Below, one piece after another: positions 10,379 to 22,705 of a DNA stretch of 64,000 bases (its first letter is position 1; every line of letters begins with the position of its first letter). The notes under the pieces were generated by a model. That model saw only the letters and a list, made by a program, of their open reading frames with translations. It did not search any database and was not told where the DNA came from. The stretch spans positions 10,390,334 to 10,454,333 of the forward strand of contig NC_040032.1 in assembly GCF_000972845.2 (NCBI RefSeq), in the 5' to 3' direction. Position numbers and translations under genes: made by a program. The DNA comes from Larimichthys crocea. Its lineage: Eukaryota; Chordata; Actinopteri; Sciaenidae.

Positions 10379-13300
10379 GATTGACTAGCAATTCCTCAAG
10401 ATGAGAGATTGTCTGTGGTGACCTTTCCCCTCCTCTGCGCCTTCACAGGCTTACTGCACACACGAGGATTTATGTTGCTTTCAAGTGCTGTCGGGAATGT
10501 CCAGTGTAACATGAGCAATAATCACAATGGCCAAAGGATGGGATTTGCTTTGATAGGCTACCAGTAGAAGGTGGTGAAGTGTGTGTGTGGTGTGTGGGCA
10601 TGGGTCTTGGAGTTAACAGTGTTGCTGTGCCCTGCGTTCACATTGTGGGGATGTAACTGTGGGAAAGAAGTGACAGGCCAGTCTTTTTTTGAGACACAAC
10701 AATTGATCTTTCCTCCAGGCCTTTCATGCTGACAGTCATTTTCAGTATTTTCACTCGAGATTGGACTGAAAACTGTCCAGTCGACTGCAAAAATACCTCC
10801 GATGATGCATGCGGGTACATTCACAGTGTCCGCAGAGAGCTTTTAAACAGCTGTGCTCATCAATTCACTTTGTTTAATACCTAACTTCTTTCACTTTTCC
10901 TTGCTAGTGATTTCAGAAATTACCAAATAGCCTTATGTATGGCCGTGCATTAAAGCTGATAAAATCTGTTCCCTGGAAAACTTTTGTATCCTGAAAACTG
11001 ACACGCTTGATGTATAGGTGGCATCAGAACAGAATATCTGTCAATCACAGTAAACTTAGGGTAGCAATTTAACGTATCAGTCTCCAAATAACCAAATAAG
11101 AATCTGTCTTGACACAAGTCGTTATCTGACCAAATCCAACATGTTGGATGTAGGACCGGGGTCCTCTGGGTTCCAGCAGGTCATCAGGAGGAGATAAACT
11201 TAAGGCTGTTGCTTCATTTACTGCGAGCTGTACTCAGCAAGACAAAGTGAATGAGACATGGGTCAGCGGTGCGCTGATCTGGGTTCTTTCATGTAATAAG
11301 TATAACCTCTCTGGACCCCAGTTTGAGTTGCTGCAGTTCACAGAGGACCCTCACTCAGATGAGCAGTTTCTTACTCAGTCTCTATCACTCAAAAGCAGGA
11401 AGAATTAATTTTAATTTGATACCAAACATGGCACGTATAGCTTTCATGACTGAGTTAGATTCAAATTAAAATTTATTACGTAAAACTGGTAGGAGCTGTG
11501 ATGAAAGGCGTGTTAGTCTACTTAAAATAAGAGTAACTTCACATCATCGAGTATGACGACAAAACAGAGTCCAAATAAAATTTCAAAATAAAAGAAATAA
11601 TGTCCCACCTATCAGTTATTTAGTAGTAGATACTTTCTTGACTACTTATAAGAAATAAAAAAGCCAAATTTATATCCTCAGTGGAAAAGTCGCCATGACC
11701 CGGTCAGCCATCACTTATCGACTTTTCAGCTCGCTTCCCCCAGCAACACAGCATCCGTCTCCAGCAGCACACGCTGAGCATGTCCCCGCTGTTTACTGAC
11801 ACTGATTATGTGAAGTGGTTTCAAGCAAAACCCTGAACTCACAATGTGCTGCATGGTGAACTTATAGGTCTTATCTCAATGTTATGATATACATTCCCCG
11901 TACCGGTTATTGCTGACAAGTTAAAGTATCTAAAATGCAAAACTCTGGACTTTATTTTCTGTGTTTCGACACGCTGGGAATGATTTTAAAATGACAGGCG
12001 CTCCCGTGCTAACAATGAGAACTGCCTGTGTCAGGTTGACGGGGGACTTATTCAGCTGATAATTTTTTTCATGAATAGAATGTACTGCATTGGTTTTCAG
12101 CTTAAAACATTGTTAAGGGCCTACAGGGGCTTACTTCAGGATGAGTTTTTAAAAAAAGTGCCTCTGCAGATCTGCTCTGATAAGTTCACATATTCTTTGA
12201 AGTGGCCTTAAAAAGCCCCGCATAGGATGACTGGGCTGAAGTAGAGGCGAAGCGTACGGCAAATTCTGCAGCTGGATGAATATCTGTGTAATTTACAATC
12301 ACTGAACTCACTTAAGCGAGACTTTTTATATTTATTATTGAATAATAATAATACATGGGCATTTTAAACAGCCGCACTGAGAAATGTAAGCACATGGTGA
12401 ACCATGGTAGCAGGCTCTTGTTGAAATAATTGACAGTTTCAGTCAAGCACTGTACTGTCCTGACTTCCAGCCTTTACTGCTGACCCCCTTCAGCAACACA
12501 GCGAGCACACTGCCATATCCATAATTGCAGTCTCTGTGCGGTAGCAATCAAAGAGCATGTCACTAACAATCCCATGTTTCTGCTGGATGTTACACTGCAG
12601 AGCTCAGCGGTTCTTTTCTGATCAATGGCATATTACTAAATATAAGCCGAACTACAACATAGAGCCTGTGTCGTAGATTGAATACACATTCCTATTGTGT
12701 TCCTGTCACTCTCCAAATTGGCATGCAGTGCCATGCTTACTCCAGTGTTCAGCCGCGGGCAGGTCAATGAGACTGGCAAGTCTGAACCTGCCATGATGTG
12801 CATCAATCCTCCAGGATGAGCAGTAATGGCTGTTTCAGTCTGGAATTGATTCACACATTCTGCGGCCGTACTCTGCTTTCATCTCGTCGGTGACTGCCTC
12901 CTGTACAGTCACATGGGTTTGAAAAAGGGTGTTTGAATTTAAATCACACACAGCACATCTTGTGTTATGTCTGTCTATAGTGGCTACTTCAGAATTAATT
13001 CAGTGTTCTGCAGCTTCTGGTTTTCCCATTAAATCAGCCTCTTGTAGTTTCAAAGATGGAAGGGACCAAGCAATGGAAGTAGGGGTGTCACAATTTCGGT
13101 TTAAAGCTGAGAAACGAGCTAAATGAGCTTTCAGGTTCGATTATTGCAATCTAAAGCCTGATCTGTGATTCTCCCAGTCTGCCACACTTCAAAGACGACA
13201 CAGTGTGGCTTACCAGCGGCCTGCTGCTGCACTTTTCATCTTGAAACCACTGCCAGAGTCAGCCATCCACCACTGCTAAAGCCATGTAGCCAGTTCAGTG

Positions 13301-16300
13301 TTTCCTCTGGTAACTCTGCCGTGAACCATGCAGGAGGACATTGCAGTCATGTTGCCTGAACAGGGACTTTCTCTCGTGCACACAGCATTTCAGTAACTAT
13401 TCTGCTTACTAACTGAAGTTACTTAACTACCCTTATATCATAAAGCACTGTGGCAACATGACGGCACAGAGAGACCCAAACTCCAGACAACAAACCTATA
13501 AAAATAACCTGTTATACATTTTGAATGCATTTATTTGTAATTTGACCAAATACATTGAGCGGTGGTTTAGTGGTTAAATCTCTCTTGGTACCATGCAGAA
13601 TTTGAAAATGTTATTGTCATTTGTCAGGGCATAAAACCAATGATCTGGTTTAACAAATCAATCGAGGTAACTTACAGGTCAAACTGAATTCTGATTCGGA
13701 TCATGAGCCAGTAAAGCAGTGACTGTAACGCATGAACTGTTTTTATTGGAGGCATATGTCTTGATTTTGATTGCTGGCAGCATTGATGAGTTGAGAATTT
13801 AAACACACTCTTCTTTTTTTTCCACATACCTCTGAGATGTGCTGAAGCTTGTTCTGTAAGTGGGACAGTGGACTGCCCGGTACCTGTGTGATCAGGCTGC
13901 CTGCCAGCCTAATCACAGAGGGTTCACGCTGGGCTCTTTTTTTTCTAGCTCCCACCCAAGACAGCTTCTAATAAGCTTTTTTCCTCAACATCCACTGCAG
14001 ACACCTTTTCACGCTGTTAATATACAGCCAACTGACATCCTGAGTTTCAACCTCAGTGACCTTTTTTTAATCTGCCATATTTATATAGCGCTTTAAAACA
14101 GAAAACTCTGATTAGTTAAGTTTTCCTACAGAGCTGTGGGGCTAGAAGAAAGAGAGACGGATCATGAAAATTCAACAGGACATATAAGCACATGGGAAAT
14201 AAGAGCGAGGTAAAATGTCTGAGTATTAACAGTAGAGTACATGATGCCGGTAGGAAACCTTCACTAATCTCACTATGCCAATTTGTATTACCTTTTAAAG
14301 TGCCTGGTAAATTTGGATGTATTGCGTTCCTCGGGCACAAATGATGTTATAGATGTGGGACTCGCTGCCCCTGCTGTGCTGTGTGCTAACAAGCTCCCCA
14401 TTGCCCTTTTTGACAAGTGCCAAAACTAAGGGTGGTATCACATTTTAAATTAAAGAAAGCCAGAGCTGCCACTTTCCTTTGTGCTCGCGTTGTTGTCGGC
14501 GCCGTGGCCTGATTTGTGCGGATGATTTATAACTAACTAATTATCAGTTCATCCCGATGTGACGTGAGCTCTGACTCCCCGGTTGATCCGGTGCGGAAAC
14601 CTCATGCGGAGAGAGTTCAGCAGGACGGGAGCAGAAAATGTGGGAAAATACTGCATGTAAAACCAGTTAAAATAATGTTCCTTTAAATATTCCAAAAGAA
14701 AATTTTCTTGGATTCTTCTTCTTTTCTTTTTTTTTTTCATGATTTCATACATAACCAGAAGCAGACAGTGTCTGGGGAAGATGATGTTTTACCGAACGGT
14801 GGTGCGGTTTGATTGCACACAAGATTGAGTGTTTCTGTCTGATTGACTGAGCAAAAGCAAATTATGAACAATTTTCATTTCGTGACTGGAAATTTCCATA
14901 GTTTAACCCTCATAATAAATTGTTTATTGTAATTGTGCATCGAGAAATTGAGTGCAGCCCGATGTCACGTAACAATATGGCAATCAATGAGTCTAACTAC
15001 CTGGAATCAGGTGTTGCTGCCCGTGTGGCCTTGTAGAATAAAGTCTTCCAAAGCAGAACAATAAAGACAAATATAAAAAGGAACGTGGATGTAACCGCCC
15101 TTTGTGTTGTCATTTTATTTCAAAGCTTCTTTGTCTCCTCTCTGACAATCGTCCTCTCTTGGTTCTGGTTGTTAAACCTCCACATGGAATATAAGGACTG
15201 CGGTCAAATGCACACATGCTCAGTGTAATGCAACATTCCCGACACATGCCACTGAGCAGTGGAAGGCTGAGCTACACTTTTTTTGTCAAACATGACGTGT
15301 GTGTCGTTGTTGATGTTAATGTCCTGCTTTACATAAAAGAGACTATAACTGGACTAAGCAAGGAGCGCATTAATTTCCCACTCAAAGGGACTTAAAGAGA
15401 GACACGCCGCCTCCTGAGAATGCGATTAATGAATGCCACAGCAGTGGTCGAGGTGGGCTGACAGCCTCCTGAGACGCTTATCTGCCTGCACAGGCCGCGC
15501 TGGCCCCAGAGCCACATCATGTTAACATTTATTCTTTTCTCTCCTAGCTGCCTGACGAACGCATTCAGGATTCAGGTTCAGTGTTTCAGGGCCGAGGAGA
15601 GGCTTTTTTTTTAATTGCCTTGATATTTAGTTTGCATGTAGAAGTGTTTGCTCGACAAATGTATGGATCTGTGTTCATGCACGTGGCTTCGGTGCACAGG
15701 TGTTGTGAATGAAAGGTTTGCTGTCAGCTGTGAACATTTCTTTTCTATCCAGTCCATGTGAGGAGTTGAAGCATCTCTCTCTCTTTTTTAAGGCCACATT
15801 CATTTTGTTCCTCATATGCCACGGGCCAAGATTGGAAAGCTGATAATTTGATTTCACAGAAGGACGCTAACGATTCTCCCTGTAATTCCATTTTCTTTCA
15901 CCTTGTGTCGACTAGCCGAGCTGCCTGTTCATCAGTCCCACGTTTTCACTTATTGTCTTCAGCGTTACTGTCCCAGAAAAAAGGCTTTCCAACAACAAAA
16001 TAAAGAGGCCTGGTAGCGTGAGGCAGCAGAAAAAAAAGATCACTACACAATTTTATCGTTTAACAAGATTCTAGAGAGTCATTTCTAATAGAGTTGTAAT
16101 ATAGCTGAAAGCATTTCATCTCCTATTTAATTAAGCAGCGGTAGATGGATTCTCCTTGCGTCTTCTCTCAGTGTTTGTCACTTTGCCTAAGAGTGACTGA
16201 AGTCAGTCTGCTGTTGTCAGTGAAATGAACATGAATTAATCATAGATTTCTTCCCTGAGTTATTTCTGTGATTCAGTATGAGGGGACTGTAGAGTGCAGT

Positions 16301-18374
16301 GTGTTTGCGTGAGGATTTCACCAGGAGTTCGGTGTTGGGTAGAGATGTTTAGATAGTTTTGCCTGCTTTTATTGCTCGTGTTTCCAGCAGAATGACACCG
16401 ACCTATTTATAAATGCAGAATGTAAAATGAGGAGCTGGCGACTCTGTAACTTCATAACGAGATGAGTCAGTCACACAAAGCAGTAATCACGCAAACGTTA
16501 TTGAAATGTCAGTAACCTGCTATAACTGGTCGTATTTTGGTCAGTTGTTGTTCGAGTTGTCGCTCAGTCTCGATATGCGGTTGTGTAGAACATGGTGGGT
16601 GATGACCGTAATGATTAACTGCTAACGAAGCCAACTCTAGAACTGTTTCATGTCATCCACAGTGAAAAGAAGTGATGTCTTGATGTCATCTGGCTTCTTT
16701 AATCTCATTTATTCAGGTTAAAACAGGATTTCGATGTCAACACAGCCTTCATATGCTCGCTGTGTATGGAGCTGGTTCATAATGCATGTGTAATTAAAGA
16801 TATTGTTTTCTAATTTAAGCAAGTTAAAGCAATTTGAAACGAGTTGAAAAAGGTCATTCATTTCAGTGTGATTTAACCAAACCAGACTTGTGTAATTAGG
16901 CATCCAACTGCTAAAAGACAGCATGCTGGAAACTGTTAGGTCGCGTCAGGTGCTTCATCAAAAAGTCTTAATCAAAAAGACCAAGGAGTCCTTGTCGGGT
17001 TTTGTACTTCATGACGTTACCTCGTGCAGATGCTCTGGGAAAGAGCCTGCCCTACATTTACAGGCTCTCTGTATTGTTGATGAGAATAATCGCATATCTC
17101 CAGTGGATTACAGAGTGAGGACTTGCTGAACTGTGGAACCGTGGTGGTTCATCGTCGGTAATTTCTGGAAGATATCTTTTTTTTTCGTCTTCTTCCTCCT
17201 CTCTCCCTGTCTCCCCTCTCGCACTTGTCTTGCTTTGAAGTGATTTAATTCCGCCTCGAATGCTGTCCAGGAAATTACAAAGCCACTGTAATGAAGTGTG
17301 GCTGATTGGACAAGTGCCCTTGTGTGAACATTCATTTTTCGGCTATCCAGGAATTTTGAAATGAAAACTAGGCAGGTTGGATTGCGCAGATTGATTTTTA
17401 TAGCCTTAACCCCTCCAGCAATTTGAAGCTTTCTGGTACCAATTCTGTGAAGTTAATAATCTTCTGATCGGACCGTTGCCCAAATATCCAAGCTGAAGCT
17501 GAAAGTTTTTGTCATTTCATGCAACTCAAGTTTGCAATTTCTCCTCAAATAAACTGAACTGTTCTACGGAAAACATTCGACTGTTACTGTTTCAGGTAAC
17601 CTTTATTTCAAGTCACATTTTATTTCATTATGTTGTTTCTCATGTCGTCACCAGTGCCCGCTCCATCAGTTTTTAGGCAATTACTTGAGCTAGAGCAACA
17701 ATGACTGACAGCACCCTTTTTAATGAGTCATGATGAACTGAAAACCAACTCCAAACCAACCTATAAAATTATATAATGAAATAAAAATAGACAAAAATTG
17801 AAAAATCTAAATCATATTTAATATATTTCATGTATTCATATCATCTAACGAATGCCAAAAAGTTGTTTTTTATTTGTTTAATTCTGCGTGGGGTTCGGAT
17901 TAACACTCTGGGGCTTCACATGTTTGTGCCACCATCATGGTTAAAGTATTTGTGTGTGTGTGTGATTGCAGTAATCAGACTGACCCATGGGCAGTTTTTT
18001 TTTTTTTTTTTGCTGCAGCGTCTCATCGAGTTAAGGAGGGCTCCAGTCCTGTCTGGGTATTAGAAGAGGAGATGGGTGGGAGAGAGGTGGAGTGCCTCAG
18101 GATTATGTGCTTAAAAGATTCTCTGCTCCACCTCCCCTTTAGCGCCAAGATATCAATACTGCAGGGCTCCGTGCTCATGCGCACACACATGCACACAAAC
18201 TGTTTACCAACACGAGGATTAGTTATGGATATACCTCACCATCGCATTGGTGGACCAGACACAGGCATGGTGCAATATGCAGCGCTCCTGCAGAGGTCAT
18301 CAAACCTGCAAAACATCAAAGTATGAACAAGGAAAAGTTCTTGTGGGACAGAATTTGAGTAATAGACTGAAAAC
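10375..18374. other. Intronic stretch, no gene or named repeat seen
   Basis: About 8 kb of unique-looking intron. Open frames here are short and lack family resemblance. Short simple runs include (TC)n at about 15774-15783 and (TG)n at about 17949-17963. The longest frame, 129 codons at 17937-18326, is made from a TG run, a poly-T phenylalanine tract and unremarkable sequence, and is rejected as a gene. Confidence 0.6.
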
Positions 18375-18604
18375 TACGGTGGCCAGGAACCCTCAATGCT
18401 GCAAATAAAAGAAACGCTGCAAACAAAAAGAAACAGCGCTACAAATAAGAGAAACGCTGGTTCTATTATTTGCAGCGGCGTTTCTATCTTTTATTTGTAA
18501 CACTGTTTCTTTTTGTTTGCAGCGTTTCTTTTATTTGCAGCACTGTTTCTTTTTGTTTGCAGCGTTTCTTTTATTTGCAGCATTGAGGGTTCCCGGCCAC
18601 CGTA
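18375..18604. mobile_element. 230-bp palindromic MITE-like element with internal 40-bp repeats
   Basis: The two ends are long imperfect inverted repeats. The left begins TACGGTGGCC and the right ends GGCCACCGTA, and the pairing extends more than 60 bases inward with few mismatches. A 6-bp direct repeat, GAAAAC, flanks the element at 18369-18374 and 18605-18610, which is what a target-site duplication would look like. The right arm contains two identical tandem 40-bp units at 18501-18540 and 18541-18580; the left arm holds one unit and a diverged partial one. There is no ORF. The structure is that of a non-autonomous DNA transposon. I cannot assign the superfamily. Confidence 0.8.
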
Positions 18605-18610
18605 GAAAAC

Positions 18611-19769
18611 ACTGAAACAAAATCTAAATGAATTGCACCAGACATGAAATTATAGAAGTCAATACAAAACTGAATGTACAGTTTAGAACTGAGTGGATTG
18701 TCATCAATGGAAAATTAACCAAATACTGTATTAGCTTGCTTTGCCTTATGTGATAGTGCATTGAATATATTTGGGTTTTGTTGGTTGGATAAAACAAACT
18801 CAATACATCGCTTTAACGGATAATTTTCATTATTTTTTTAGTTTGAAAAACTTTAACCCTGACCTGACACTGAACCTAACTGTGTAGTATGTATGTGTAT
18901 TAGTGTGGACCTGGAACTGGCCTGTTTCTCGAAAATCAAAGGACAGACATACAGAAAGAGACTCCTTCAATTCCAGCTCCGATCAACCTGGAAGGAACAT
19001 CGATGTCTTAACCAAATAGTTATCCAGACATTTTATAAGTGGCCACAAACATCAAGCATCAGCAACATAAACAGCAGTTTATACGGCAGTCACGCACGTC
19101 ATACCAGTTTGATGCAAAAAGTAATGCCGGTTCTGAAAATTTAAAGTCTGACAGATTCACCGAAGAAAGAAAAAAAAGAAAAACGCTTTCTTACATCTGT
19201 GAAATGTTCCATAAAACGTGTCACTGGATGATAAACTACAGCATAAGTAGCAAACATCCCGTGTAGCTGCAGGATCTGGCATCTCCCTCCCATGAGCAAT
19301 TGGTTAGAACAAATGAATGATCGAATGAGCGCGTCCCATTTATGTGAATATCTTACTCTGAGAAAGCAGCTGGTATTTAGGTTTAAAACAAACAACCTTA
19401 TTTATTTTTCAGGAGTTACTGTGTCCAACAAACATCTCCTCCGGCTAAAATAAGTTTTTACTGACTTTACACTTCAAAGTGAGGAGACGGGCAGAGTGGA
19501 GTCAGAACAGGCAGGGCTTTGGGCTAAAGCTCTAACACACTTTTCACGGCTGATCACACACTGTGCCTGTCCGTATATGTGCGTGTGCTGGTGGTGGTTA
19601 TATCTAGAAAACTGTCCTCACAACGATACCCGACTGAGGAAATTCAGCGCTTTGCCTGTCCCCACGTCTACAAGTGGTTCCTTAAAGTCTGGGATGAAGA
19701 TTTGGTTCAGTGAAGGAAATTCTAGAGTTAGGACTCGGATGTAAGGTCAGAATTACCCATTTGCATTGT
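18611..19769. other. Intronic stretch, no gene seen
   Basis: AT-rich sequence with three overlapping short chance frames on both strands (18893-19395) and no recognisable domain. Confidence 0.55.
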
Positions 19770-19986
19770 TCTAATCTGTTGATCATTTGCTTGATTAATC
19801 AATAAGTTTTCTATGGTGAAACGTGTTGAGGTGATGTCTCGTCCTGACCACAACCCAGATTTTTATGTCACAGGAAACTAAAGAAACCAAAACAACTGCA
19901 CATATATTCTTAAAAAAATCATTAATGACTATGGATTATAAAAATAGTTGGTGATTAATTTAAGAGTTGACAACTAATCAATGAAT
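19770..19986. mobile_element. Diverged hAT-like dispersed teleost repeat
   Basis: The order GATTAATCAATAAG, then CACAACCCAGAT, GGAAACTAAAGAAACCA, CTTAAAAAAATCATTAATG, AAATAGTTGGTGATTAATTT and GTTGACAACTAATCAATGAA matches a repeat I recognise as very abundant in fish genomes. Its typical ends carry ATTAATCG-like inverted repeats. This copy is strongly diverged and lacks coding capacity. The hAT attribution is from general knowledge and was not tested here. Confidence 0.65.
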
Positions 19987-21779
19987 TGCCCCGTCATTCC
20001 AGCACAGGAATAAAGCATTGGTGCCCTGAACTGTAATAACTACATTTTGGCAAAATTATAGTATGCTGGCCACTTACTGATCTTTTCTGAAAATACAGTT
20101 TGCAGTAAAATGATGCTTTTGTTATCTATTAAAAACAAAATGCCCCCTCATTCTCATCCTCATGGGGCTGCACTGCAAGCTCCATTTATAAGGTTTCAGT
20201 GGTAAAAATATGCTCACGCTGTCCGTGAGTGTCCTTTCTGTGTGACCACTACCTGTTTGATTTTACTACAGAGGTCAGTGGAGATATTGGATGCGATGAA
20301 CTCATGGTACTCCGCTGAGGGTTACGGGTGATGGGGATAGTGGATAGGAAGTGTGGGTGTTGGTACAAGGTCAACAACAAGTACCGTGTGTTATTTACCA
20401 TCATAAAACCGCAAGATTTATTTGACAGGCAATTTAACTATGGGTGCATGAACATATAATACACTCAGTGTGCTAAATCACACTTATCCAGGTGTGGGAG
20501 GAAGCCTGGAAAATACGGCGATTGTGGGTCTTTTATTTCCCCTCTGTCAGAGAAGTGCTACTACACTGCTCGAGTCCTTTTGTTTCTTTGTTTAACGCCA
20601 CCGTCACCATCATTAAATTTTCTCCAAACCAACAATTTAGTTCCATCACAAGATGTGCGCTGTATCTGAAAAGCCTTAAGTGCATCCACTTGCCCCCGTC
20701 TTAGTCTTTTAATGCTTGAGATCGGTCAAGCCACAGTTTGTAAATGGACTGCTCAACAACTGTGTGACAATGAGTCACTTTGGCAGCAATGTGTAATTAT
20801 TTGTGTCTGTGTTTGATGATATCTTGTCTTTAAATCGATGATTTTAATCCAAGTAATGACGAGAATGTCATGTTTGCAAAAGTAATTCTGGAGAACAAAT
20901 GTTTCAGTGGAGGGGAAATTATGTAAATGTCACATCAAAATAGTTTCTATCTTACAAACTCGGATTTTCGTACGTGACTAAATAATTACAGAAAATGAAG
21001 TGCTTATTGCTGGAAGATAACAGACTCTCCTCCTCTCCCTGACTGGAACATCATCCATGACAGAGGTTAAAAGGGGAGCAAACAAACAACAAAAGAAATC
21101 TACGATGATGTTCTAGCTTTCAATCTGCAAATTTTCTATAATAAAGCAGTTTGTCGGTCCGGTAAAAGTTTTCTCTCATTTTGTCTTGTGTACCCTTGGT
21201 CGAGTATCTTCAAAGCCTCCTTCTTGGTCTTCCAAAAAAGAAAATAAAAGCATTGAACCATCCTCCACTTGGCGATGGCGAGGGGACAATCGAATAAAGG
21301 AATTGGCATGTTACCATGGATACTCATGGTCAGAGAATCCTAATGTTTGCTTCCCTCATATTTGTTGTAATACTCCCTGTTCTGCTACAGATATAGGAGA
21401 GCTCCTTGAGGAGTGAGGATGGACTTTATGGGAATCTAATACTTAAACACAGCACAGTATGTGTTGTGTATTGAAAAATAACCCAAAAATACAAATGTTC
21501 TTTTTTCTTTCTGTCTTATTTGATTGAATGCCGAGCTCGTTGTAGATGCAGCTTGTATATGCGCACATACCATTTATGTGCAATGCCCCGGGCGCCTTAT
21601 TATATTTAGGGCAGTTCATAAGTCGATGATTTGTTTCCAAGACTCGAGTCAGTCTGCAACCAGAATGTGCTGAATTCCTCCTGGGCAACTCTGCTCTATT
21701 AACAGAGTAGAAGCAATGCTAGGTATCTTACTGAGGATAAAGTTAAATCAGGTGGTATTCAAAACAGATTATCTTCCCC
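19987..21779. other. Intronic stretch, no gene seen
   Basis: No recognised repeat or coding similarity. Frames at 20492-20704 and 21186-21416 are short and featureless. Confidence 0.55.
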
Positions 21780-21960
21780 CGGGTAGCGGTTCACCTCACT
21801 TACCTAAAGCGCTCAGATGTTTCGTTCTATAGTGGGAGCTGAGATCGACTGTATAGAGATTAGAACATTTTTCATCGTTAATGCACCAGGGATCTTTAAA
21901 GAGGAGGTAAGACAGGGATGCTCCTGCTCACCAATACTTCTCTTCACAGAATCTCCCGTC
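21780..21960 (+). mobile_element. Possible reverse transcriptase remnant (L1/RTE-like)
   Basis: At about 21853-21950 one frame reads IEIRTFFIVNAPGIFKEE followed by VRQGCSCSPILLF. The second part resembles the conserved RT block G-V/T-RQGCPLSPLLF of non-LTR elements. The match is short, the surroundings are not readable as RT, and the catalytic aspartates are not seen, so the assignment is tentative. Confidence 0.4.
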
Positions 21961-22547
21961 ATGTTTGAGAGCGTCTGTATCACAGTGTAACACAATATGC
22001 TGCTGCAGGTATATAGAGCTGCTGCAGCTTTGGGTTCACTCAGAGAGAGATTCACTCCTGGTGTTTCCATTCATCCCTGTAATACAGTATGAAATGAAAT
22101 ACAGAGAGTCCTAGAGTGCAGCATTTAGTTCAGCTTGCTTCCCTGAAAAGTATCTATCTTCATTTTTTTTGTTTTGTTTTTTTTGTTGGGGAAACAGACC
22201 AAGTAAAATATAGCAGCAATGACGAGGTTAGAACAGCATGACAAAGAATGCGGCGAGTTCTCTCAATGCCGAACAAAGTAATGTTGGTGTTCTGTGGTAG
22301 GTTTTGTGAAGCACAACATCATTTTAAATGGATGATTTTTCTACAAATCTCTGTCCAGATATTGGATCGAATCTCTGGACAGTCTAAATGAAGACTAATG
22401 GGAAGACAAATCAGTAGAATGTATTCATACATACACAGCAGATCATAGATTTATTATCTATCTATTGTAGCTCTAGCCACGGGCAATAAAAGAGGTGTTT
22501 CCTGGAATGGAACACAGCTTATGAGTCACCAGCAATATGAGTAAAAT

Positions 22548-22705
22548 GTGTCCTTGGGCAAAAACATTGAACTCCAAATTGCTCCTTGCACCTTGCGAGG
22601 CATTGGCCTAAAGGGTTCAGGATCAGGCTTCCTGCCATCGCTGCTTGGAGGCAAACCTGTAAAGCACTTTGGATAAAAGCACCATATAAACACCATTTAC
22701 CATTT
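22548..22705 (+). repeat. SINE-like dispersed teleost repeat fragment
   Basis: The blocks GTGTCCTTGGGCAAAAACATTGAACTCC at the left, TGCCATCGCTGC in the middle, and TGTAAAGCACTTTGGATAAAAGCACCATATAAACACCATTTACC at the right occur in that order. They correspond to a very common fish repeat ending in 'AAAGCGCTATATAAA...CCATTTACC'. This copy is shortened and diverged, with no internal coding potential. Confidence 0.65.

Noticed and set aside
17937..18326. 129-codon open frame on the plus strand, the longest in the window
   Set aside because: It is built from a TG run, a poly-T phenylalanine tract and sequence with no domain, and it ends just before the palindromic element. No splice or promoter context supports it.
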